Positions 1 to 4,577 of a stretch of 6,519 bases of DNA are shown here, in pieces. Origin of the DNA: an uncultured Lachnospiraceae bacterium (GTDB lineage Bacteria > Bacillota_A > Clostridia > Lachnospirales > Lachnospiraceae); the NCBI GenBank assembly GCA_946613735.1, contig CAMOFS010000092.1, forward strand, positions 1 to 6,519, read 5' to 3'. Position 1 is the first letter of the stretch. Every line of letters begins with the position of its first letter. A program made the position numbers and the translations under genes. The notes beneath the pieces were generated by a model. The model was not told where the DNA came from. It made no database searches and saw only the letters and a list, made by a program, of their open reading frames with translations.

Positions 1-43
1 AAGGAACGCATTCACTTGCTGCAAACAAAATTTTCTTTTTCAT
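1..43 (-). CDS. glgA: Glycogen synthase GlgA, N-terminal fragment (gene runs off the left edge)
   Basis: Reading leftwards from the ATG at 43-41, the 14 visible codons give MKKKILFAASECVP. This is the typical opening of bacterial GlgA, the ADP-glucose-dependent GT5 glycosyltransferase that extends alpha-1,4-glucan chains; family members start K-I-L-F-A-A-S-E-C-x-P-F and continue into the KTGGLADV substrate loop, which lies outside the window. A purine-rich ribosome binding site (AGAGGGGG) ends 4 bases before the ATG. The start is 92 bases downstream of the yebC stop on the same strand. Only about 3% of the expected protein is visible, so the call rests on this N-terminal signature; a starch synthase-like GT5 enzyme is the only close alternative. 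Confidence 0.8.
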   Translation of the reverse strand, partial: MKKKILFAASECVP

Positions 44-135
44 AGTTCCCCCTCTGCGGTCGGAATTTTCAGTATTAAAGGTGAAAACTCCTCTCAACTG
101 TAATTGATATGTGTATGCTGAAAATATCTGCTACA

Positions 136-873
136 CTAGTCTTCAGGAAGTTCTGCGTTGTGATATACTTCCTGAACGTCATCATCCTCTTCCAAAAGAT
201 CCAGGATACGAGTGATGAGCTTGACATTCTCCTCGTCCGTAACCGAAACGTAGTTCTGAGGTATCATGGTAACCTCTGCAGAAGCAAAGGTAATACCCTC
301 ATTCTCCAAAGCTTCACGAACTGTAGAAAACTCAGCCGGATCAGTGAGGATCTCGAAGCTGTCATCCTCCTCAACAAAATCATCTGCTCCGGAATCAAGT
401 GCCAGCATCATAAGATCATCACTGTCACCGGTATATTCCTCCTTGTCGATGATCATCTGACCCTTTTCGTCAAACATATAAGACACACAGCCCTGAGCAC
501 CGATGCTGCCGTTGCCCTTTGAAAAGCATGCACGTACATTAGCTGCTGTACGGTTACGGTTGTCCGTAAGAGTCTTTACGATGATGGCAGTACCTCCGGG
601 ACCATAGCCCTCGTATACGGCTTCCTCAAAGTTCACACTGTCCATGTCGCCGGCAGCCTTTTTGATGCCTCGCTCGATGGTATCATTGGGAACGTTGTTG
701 GACTTGGCCTTGGCGATCACGTCCCTGAGTCTGCTGTTATTCTTGGGATCGGGGCCGCCCTCCTTGACTGCGATGGCGATCTCACGGCCGATGATGGTAA
801 AAATCTTACCTTTGGCTGCATCGTTCTTTTCCTTTTTGTGCTTGATGTTAGCAAATTTTGAATGTCCTGACAT
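136..873 (-). CDS. yebC: YebC/PmpR family regulator or translation factor
   Basis: The 245-residue protein has the full family length. It begins MSGHSKFANIKHKKEKNDAA, the hallmark N-terminus of YebC/PmpR proteins, followed by a conserved helical region (NSRLRDVIAKAKSNNVP, about residues 46-62) and the GYGPGGTAIIV segment (about 89-99) that opens the second domain. The C-terminal half is very acidic, with EEDD patches, as is usual. Family members are cytosolic; some bind DNA and repress quorum-sensing or other genes (PmpR), and a Firmicutes branch has been reported to act on ribosomes stalled at proline-rich stretches. Which role applies here cannot be decided from sequence. The start is well supported by AGGAG six bases before the ATG and by the conserved first residues. 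It has its own sigma-A-type promoter at 906-934. The usual Trp at position 7 is Phe here, a conservative change. Confidence 0.95.
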   Translation of the reverse strand: MSGHSKFANIKHKKEKNDAAKGKIFTIIGREIAIAVKEGGPDPKNNSRLRDVIAKAKSNNVPNDTIERGIKKAAGDMDSVNFEEAVYEGYGPGGTAIIVKTLTDNRNRTAANVRACFSKGNGSIGAQGCVSYMFDEKGQMIIDKEEYTGDSDDLMMLALDSGADDFVEEDDSFEILTDPAEFSTVREALENEGITFASAEVTMIPQNYVSVTDEENVKLITRILDLLEEDDDVQEVYHNAELPED

Positions 874-905
874 AAAACTCTCCTAATCTATATAAAATCC
901 AACTT

Positions 906-934
906 ATTTTACCATTTTCAGGCTTTACTGTCAA
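906..934 (-). promoter_or_regulatory. Sigma-A-type promoter of yebC
   Basis: On the minus strand a perfect -35 box TTGACA (929-934) is followed after exactly 17 bases by TAAAAT (906-911), five of six matches to the -10 consensus. Transcription would begin near 899, giving a leader of about 26 bases that contains the AGGAG ribosome binding site of yebC. It lies downstream of the putative terminator of the preceding operon, so yebC appears independently transcribed. Box spacing and matches are read directly; activity is inferred. Confidence 0.8.
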
Positions 935-945
935 AAACTCTTTAA

Positions 946-1009
946 GGATACTTCGCTACACTTTCGATAACAAAAAACGGTGTCACTCTGAGCGTGACGA
1001 GGAATCTTC
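946..1009. repeat. Inverted pair of dispersed repeats, TGTCATTCTGAGCG...GAAGAATC type
   Basis: The plus strand at 981-1009 starts TGTCACTCTGAGCG and continues with a GACGAGGAATCTTC tail. This resembles a short interspersed sequence I recall from many bacterial genomes (TGTCATTCTGAGCG, then a GCGAAGAATC core). The minus strand of 946-972 reads TGTTATCG... and ends TAGCGAAGTATCC; by eye it matches the same pattern at about 20 of 27 positions. The two copies face each other head to head across eight bases, forming an imperfect palindrome. The right copy supplies the last seven codons and the stop of the CBS gene. The family identity is from memory, and the left copy is the less certain one. Confidence 0.5.
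972..998 (-). terminator. Candidate intrinsic terminator at the end of the rex-alr-CBS operon
   Basis: On the minus strand GTCAC and GTGAC (994-998 and 982-986) can form a five-base-pair stem with a seven-base loop. It is followed by ACCG and six T residues (972-977). The stem includes the TGA stop codon of the CBS gene. The stem is short and the T run starts four bases after it, so this is a weak intrinsic terminator at best. Its position at the end of a same-strand gene run, before a fresh promoter, supports the call. The stem is part of the dispersed repeat at 981-1009. Confidence 0.5.
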
Positions 1010-1879
1010 TATCTTACTTACCCTGACATCCTGGATGATCCTGTTTTTGACATCCAAAACATCGAATCTAAAGCCATTATCCTCCACGGTAAAATGCTCG
1101 TGCTCATCCGGAACACGGCCTATCTTATCCGTCAGGTATCCATTTAATGTCTCAAATTCATCACATAAAAGGTCAACACCTAAGGTCGCTCCCGCCTCAG
1201 AAAGCTCCGTCATACCATCCATAAGGAAGGTGTCCGGCCGCACTTCGCGGATATTTTTCTCCTCCTCATCATGCTCGTCTAAGATATTGCCAACGATCTC
1301 CTCGATGATATCCTCCATGGTGACTATCCCGGAGGTCTGACCATATTCATCCACTACGATGACCATATGGTTCTTTTTTAGCTGCATCTGGGTAAAAAGT
1401 GTGTTGATGCCGTGGGTCTCAGGGACAAAATCCGCAGGATACATAAGCCCCTCAAACTCGTGAAGCTTTTTTTCATAATATTCAGGATGGGTGCTGTATT
1501 TGAGCACCTCCTTGATATGAACGATACCAATAATGTTGTCCAGATCATCCATATATACGGGGATGCGGGAAACGTTGTTCTCGTTAAAGCAGTCGATGAT
1601 ATCCTTGAAGGTGCTCTCTCCGTCTATGGCTATGATACCGGTGCGATTGATCATGATGTCCTTGGCATCCTTTTCGTCAAATTCAAAGATGTTCTGGATC
1701 ATCTCCGCCTCGGAAGCTAAGATGTTGCCCTGCTCCTGGGACTCAGTGACCATGGAGATCACGTCCTCCTCAGTGTATTCATTTTTTCTGCGTTTGCGGT
1801 AATAGAAAAAAAACGCAAAAAGACCTGCTGAAACAATAAGAATGATAAAGATGATAAATGATAACGGTACAGTGTCCAT
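983..1879 (-). CDS. Membrane-anchored CBS-pair protein of the CorC/HlyC (hemolysin C-like) family
   Basis: Starting at the ATG at 1879 gives 298 residues. Residues about 6-27 form one strong hydrophobic segment followed by a basic stretch (RKRRK), which suggests a single membrane anchor with a cytosolic remainder. Two CBS domains follow (about 73-130 and 140-200); the second has the typical VVDEYGQTSGIVTMEDIIEE segment (175-194). The C-terminus (about 215-292) is a CorC/HlyC transporter-associated domain with ETLNGYLTDKIGRVP. The four-helix DUF21 (CNNM) membrane domain of full-length relatives is absent, so this resembles proteobacterial CorC with an added anchor. CBS pairs usually bind adenine nucleotides; relatives are linked to Mg2+/Co2+ or Na+ handling, but transport by this protein alone is doubtful. 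GTG at 1888 lies only two bases from the AGGAGG ribosome binding site, whereas ATG 1879 is 11 bases away, so the ATG is preferred. The gene sits 18 bases after alr. Confidence 0.88.
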   Translation of the reverse strand: MDTVPLSFIIFIILIVSAGLFAFFFYYRKRRKNEYTEEDVISMVTESQEQGNILASEAEMIQNIFEFDEKDAKDIMINRTGIIAIDGESTFKDIIDCFNENNVSRIPVYMDDLDNIIGIVHIKEVLKYSTHPEYYEKKLHEFEGLMYPADFVPETHGINTLFTQMQLKKNHMVIVVDEYGQTSGIVTMEDIIEEIVGNILDEHDEEEKNIREVRPDTFLMDGMTELSEAGATLGVDLLCDEFETLNGYLTDKIGRVPDEHEHFTVEDNGFRFDVLDVKNRIIQDVRVSKIEDSSSRSE

Positions 1880-1890
1880 ACGGATCACAT

Positions 1891-1897
1891 CCTCCTC
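1891..1897 (-). promoter_or_regulatory. Ribosome binding site deciding the CBS gene start
   Basis: The minus strand reads GAGGAGG directly after the alr TAA stop. Spacing to the candidate starts is 2 bases for GTG 1888 and 11 bases for ATG 1879. An ATG at 1890 touches the site and is followed at once by TGA. The position against the alr stop suggests translational coupling. Confidence 0.8.
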
Positions 1898-3091
1898 TTA
1901 AATGTATGAATCTATTGATGAATAAGTCTTTTCAGCCCTTGCATCCCCATCCTTGTAGTACAGTCTGGGAATACGCATTCCAAGATCGCAGACGAATTCA
2001 TAGTTAAACCTACCCGAGATGTCCCCAAGCTCCTCTAAGGTGATACGAAAAGCATCATGCTCAGTGGCATTCGATGCAGCTCCAATAAGTACCACCTCGT
2101 CACGCACCCTGACATCGGGTATATCGGTCACATCCACCATGAACTGGTCCATGCACACCCGCCCTAAGATGGGAGCCTTTTTATCATGGATGAGCACATA
2201 TCCCTTGCCGGAAAGGCCTCTGCTGTAGCCGTCCGCATAGCCTACGGGAACCGTGGCGATACGCATGGGATGCTCTGCCACAAAGGTACCACCGTAGCTT
2301 ATGGCCATTCCTTCCTCCACATCCTTTACATATACCACATGGGAATACAAAGAGAGCGCCGGCAAAAGCGGCATTTCATGCTCTACCTCGTCAGAAGGCC
2401 ACAGGCCGTAGGTGGTGATGCCGGCCCTTACCATATCGAGATTGCCCTTTGAAAAGGCCAGTATCCCGGCCGAATTGGAGCAGTGACGGATATCAAACTC
2501 TACCCCCTTTTGCTTACAAAGCTCGATCATATCCAAAAACCTGCTGTACTGAAGCTCGGTAGAGGAAAGATCACTCTCGTCAGCCCTCGCAAAATGAGTA
2601 AATATCCCCTCGGGTACCAGCCCGGGAAGCTTAAATATATCACTGATAACAGCAGCCGACTTTTCATTGGGATAAAAGCCAATGCGACCCATACCGGTAT
2701 CTATCTTGATATGGACATAGACATCTTTTTTAAGCCTTTTTGCGGCTTCGGAGTACTCCTTTGCCATCTCATAGGTAAAGATAGTGGGCCTGATATCGTA
2801 TTTTATCAGTGAATCATAATCCTCCGAAAAAGAATATCCAAGGATCAAAATAGGCTTTTTTATACCATGACTCCTGAGCTCCATGGCTTCCTCGCAGGTA
2901 GCCACGCAAAAGCCCCATATATAAGGGATATCCGACAGCTCCATGGCGATGGGAAGGCTTCCGTGTCCATAACCGTCAGCCTTGATCACCACTGCTATCT
3001 TAGTGTCCGGGGCTACCCTCTTTTTCATTTGTTCAATATTGTTGATGATGGCATCCAGGTCAACCCTGGCATACACTCTCATGTGCTTCAT
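1898..3091 (-). CDS. alr: Alanine racemase (PLP-dependent)
   Basis: This 397-residue enzyme interconverts L- and D-alanine in the cytosol and so supplies D-Ala for peptidoglycan. The PLP lysine is K37 in VIKADGYGHG (35-44). K129 and R136 in HIKIDTGMGRIGF match the lysine that is carbamylated and the active-site arginine of the Geobacillus enzyme. The second catalytic base is Y266 in AISYGGTF (263-270), and the CMDQ motif is at 313-316. The N-terminal TIM-barrel and C-terminal beta domain are both complete. The start is set at ATG 3091, which has TGGAG eight bases upstream and gives the conserved MKHMRVYARVDLDAI opening. An in-frame GTG at 3145 would add 18 residues encoded partly by a dispersed repeat and is unlikely. 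It lies 50 bases after the coiled-coil gene and 18 before the CBS gene, apparently in one operon with rex. Confidence 0.96.
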   Translation of the reverse strand: MKHMRVYARVDLDAIINNIEQMKKRVAPDTKIAVVIKADGYGHGSLPIAMELSDIPYIWGFCVATCEEAMELRSHGIKKPILILGYSFSEDYDSLIKYDIRPTIFTYEMAKEYSEAAKRLKKDVYVHIKIDTGMGRIGFYPNEKSAAVISDIFKLPGLVPEGIFTHFARADESDLSSTELQYSRFLDMIELCKQKGVEFDIRHCSNSAGILAFSKGNLDMVRAGITTYGLWPSDEVEHEMPLLPALSLYSHVVYVKDVEEGMAISYGGTFVAEHPMRIATVPVGYADGYSRGLSGKGYVLIHDKKAPILGRVCMDQFMVDVTDIPDVRVRDEVVLIGAASNATEHDAFRITLEELGDISGRFNYEFVCDLGMRIPRLYYKDGDARAEKTYSSIDSYI

Positions 3092-3099
3092 GTATAATA

Positions 3100-3104
3100 C
3101 TCCA
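3100..3104 (-). promoter_or_regulatory. Ribosome binding site deciding the alr start
   Basis: TGGAG on the minus strand ends eight bases before ATG 3091. It favours this start over ATG 3082, three codons further in, and over the upstream in-frame GTG at 3145. Confidence 0.75.
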
Positions 3105-3116
3105 TATAACCATAAT

Positions 3117-3138
3117 AGATTCTTCGCTTTGAATGACA
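3117..3138 (-). repeat. Shortened copy of the dispersed TGTCATTC...GCGAAGAATC repeat in the alr leader
   Basis: The minus strand reads TGTCATTCAAAGCGAAGAAT and then CT. This keeps both ends of the repeat type seen at 981-1009 but lacks about six central bases. It fills much of the 50-base gap between the coiled-coil gene's stop and the alr ribosome binding site. I see no promoter or T-rich terminator tail with it. Membership is by eye and from memory of the wider family. Confidence 0.5.
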
Positions 3139-3141
3139 GTA

Positions 3142-3858
3142 TCACTTACTGTCTACGTCAAAATTCTGCTGTCTGTCCTTGTTGGCTTCTTTTTCATCCT
3201 TGGCCTTTGCCACTGCACCCTCAGGCTTAGCCTCCGTAGTCTCCTCATTCGGTACAAAGCTGTCCTCGTTTTTCACATCAAACAGCTCCATCACGTCGGC
3301 GCCGAATATATCGTGCATGTAGGAATAGATCTCGCGGTTATTGATCTCACGGTTTTGCTTTTTGATGATATTCTTTTTAAGCTCCACCCTGAAATTGGTG
3401 ATCCACTCAGATATTTCGGCGATCTCATGGGAGTTGGTCCTTAGCTTGGAGTAGCAGAAATTCATGGTTGCCAGCATCAGGGTCCTGTTCACCTCCAAAA
3501 GCTCCTTAGGGATCTCCATCAGGGCATCCTCGTCCTGTTCGATCTTTTCATTGGTCTCGTCTATCAGTCTCTTGTCCTGCTCGATCTTTTCCCGCTGGGC
3601 ATCCGTAGCCTTGTCCGCATCCTTGCCCTCCATATTCTCCACTATGCTCTTCATCAGGTCAGACTTGATCTTTTTTAGGCTTTTAAGCTCAGTAGTAAGG
3701 TGTGACTGCTTTAAGAGGATCTCCTTTTCTTCCTGTTCTATGGTCTTGACGTCCTCAGGTTTTCCCGAAATGGCAAAAAGCCGGTGCCATTTTTGATCCA
3801 GCACCAGCGTAGGTATTCTGCATTGTTTTATCGCTTCATCATAATTCTTGTCCTGCAT
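3142..3858 (-). CDS. Unrecognised coiled-coil protein between rex and alr
   Basis: I do not recognise a named family for this 238-residue protein. Residues 1-34 (with LDQKWHRLFAI, 20-30) look like a small folded start. Residues about 35-118 are rich in Glu, Lys, Gln and Leu with heptad-like spacing and should form a long, probably antiparallel, coiled coil. Residues 119-197 form a second compact, helical-looking part ending YSYMHDIFGADVMELFD (178-194). The last 40 residues are charged, Ala/Glu/Lys-rich and probably disordered. There is no signal peptide or membrane segment, so it is likely cytosolic. The ATG at 3858 follows the rex stop by 18 bases, with a modest GGGA seven bases upstream. 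Sustained length, same-strand operon position and clean boundaries argue that it is real. A scaffolding or adaptor role is possible, but no function can be assigned. Confidence 0.82.
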   Translation of the reverse strand: MQDKNYDEAIKQCRIPTLVLDQKWHRLFAISGKPEDVKTIEQEEKEILLKQSHLTTELKSLKKIKSDLMKSIVENMEGKDADKATDAQREKIEQDKRLIDETNEKIEQDEDALMEIPKELLEVNRTLMLATMNFCYSKLRTNSHEIAEISEWITNFRVELKKNIIKKQNREINNREIYSYMHDIFGADVMELFDVKNEDSFVPNEETTEAKPEGAVAKAKDEKEANKDRQQNFDVDSK

Positions 3859-3876
3859 ATGAGTATCCCGTGATAT

Positions 3877-4494
3877 CTATGAAATCTTAAAGGAAAGCTG
3901 CATCAGACTGTCTGACAGGTGCACGTTCTGAACCACCACATCATCGGGTACATTGAGATCCACATGAGCGAAGTTCCAGATAGCCTTGATGCCAAGTGAA
4001 ATAAGCTCATCAGCCACTGCCAAGGCATTATCCCTGGGCAATGTAAGTGCTGCGATATCCACATGGTTTTTGGCAGTAAAGGCGGCAAGCTCATCCATGG
4101 ACTTAACCTTGTTGCCACAGATTGACCTGCCTATCTTTTCATCGGAAACATCAAATATCCCAGTGACCTTGAAGGAAAGATCCTCAAAACGGACGTAATT
4201 TGCTATGGCTGTGCCCATATTGCCGGCACCGATAATGATCACATTGTGCATCTCATCGAGTCCCAAGATCCGGCCTATCTCATCATGGAGGTTTTTGACA
4301 TTGTAGCCATAGCCCTGCTGGCCAAAGCCGCCGAAATTGGAGAGATCCTGCCTGATCTGCGACGCAGTCACATGCATCTGCTCTGAAAGCTCATTGGAGG
4401 ATATGCGTTCCACCTTAGCCGCCACCAGATCTTCAAGATAGCGGTAATATCTGGGCATCCGCTTGATCACTGCAGGTGATATTTCTTTTTCCAT
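3877..4494 (-). CDS. rex: Redox-sensing transcriptional repressor Rex
   Basis: This 205-residue protein has the usual Rex length. Residues about 8-60 form the winged-helix DNA-binding domain, with RMPRYYRYLEDL (12-23) and the recognition segment TASQIRQDLSNFGGFGQQGYGY (43-64). The Rossmann domain follows, with the dinucleotide loop GAGNMG (89-94) and the acidic D115 at the end of the next strand (GIFD). The C-terminal domain-swap helix region reads WNFAHVDLNVPDDV and then VVQNVHLSDSLMQL, as expected. Rex dimers bind operators when NAD+ is high and release them when NADH rises, controlling fermentation genes in Gram-positive bacteria. AGGGGG lies seven bases before the ATG. The gene follows a near-consensus promoter containing a Rex-like palindrome, which suggests autoregulation. 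Linkage of rex with a ydiF-type ABC-F gene is also known in Bacillus subtilis. Confidence 0.97.
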   Translation of the reverse strand: MEKEISPAVIKRMPRYYRYLEDLVAAKVERISSNELSEQMHVTASQIRQDLSNFGGFGQQGYGYNVKNLHDEIGRILGLDEMHNVIIIGAGNMGTAIANYVRFEDLSFKVTGIFDVSDEKIGRSICGNKVKSMDELAAFTAKNHVDIAALTLPRDNALAVADELISLGIKAIWNFAHVDLNVPDDVVVQNVHLSDSLMQLSFKIS

Positions 4495-4538
4495 ACTAAA
4501 GCCCCCTGCTTTTACGGGTTCCTAAATAATCCACTAAA

Positions 4539-4567
4539 AGTATAGTTATATATTTAACTATTGTCAA
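4539..4567 (-). promoter_or_regulatory. Sigma-A-type promoter of the rex operon
   Basis: On the minus strand TTGACA (4562-4567, perfect -35) is followed after 17 bases by TATACT (4539-4544, five of six -10 matches). The expected start of transcription is near 4531, giving a leader of about 37 bases. The -35 box begins only about ten bases after the ABC-F stop codon, and I see no terminator between them, so read-through from the ABC-F gene may add to expression. Confidence 0.85.
4542..4561. promoter_or_regulatory. Probable Rex operator within the rex promoter
   Basis: The 20 bases filling the spacer and entering the -10 box form an almost perfect inverted repeat; the minus strand reads ATAGTTAAATATATAACTAT, with one mismatched pair. 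The core TAGTTAA-ATAT-ATAACTA matches the clostridial Rex consensus TTGTTAA-N4-TTAACAA at 11 of 14 defined positions. A bound dimer would block RNA polymerase directly. The palindrome is seen; Rex binding is inferred from the consensus and the adjacent rex gene. Confidence 0.65.
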
Positions 4568-4577
4568 ATCCGGTGTT

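Noticed and set aside
67..88. TTTTCA/TGAAAA inverted repeat between yebC and glgA as a terminator
   Set aside because: The stem is six A/T-rich pairs with a ten-base loop and no T run after it on the minus strand.
1880..1888. GTG start at 1888 for the CBS protein
   Set aside because: It lies only two bases from the AGGAGG ribosome binding site; ATG 1879 has workable spacing and costs only three residues.
3092..3145. N-terminal extension of Alr from an in-frame GTG at 3145, overlapping the upstream stop as GTGA
   Set aside because: The added 18 residues come partly from a repeat, no ribosome binding site precedes the GTG at a good distance, and ATG 3091 has TGGAG at eight bases and matches the conserved Alr start.
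3903..4118. Second minus-strand frame inside rex
   Set aside because: It is fully contained in rex in another frame, and its Met/Trp-rich product has no family features.
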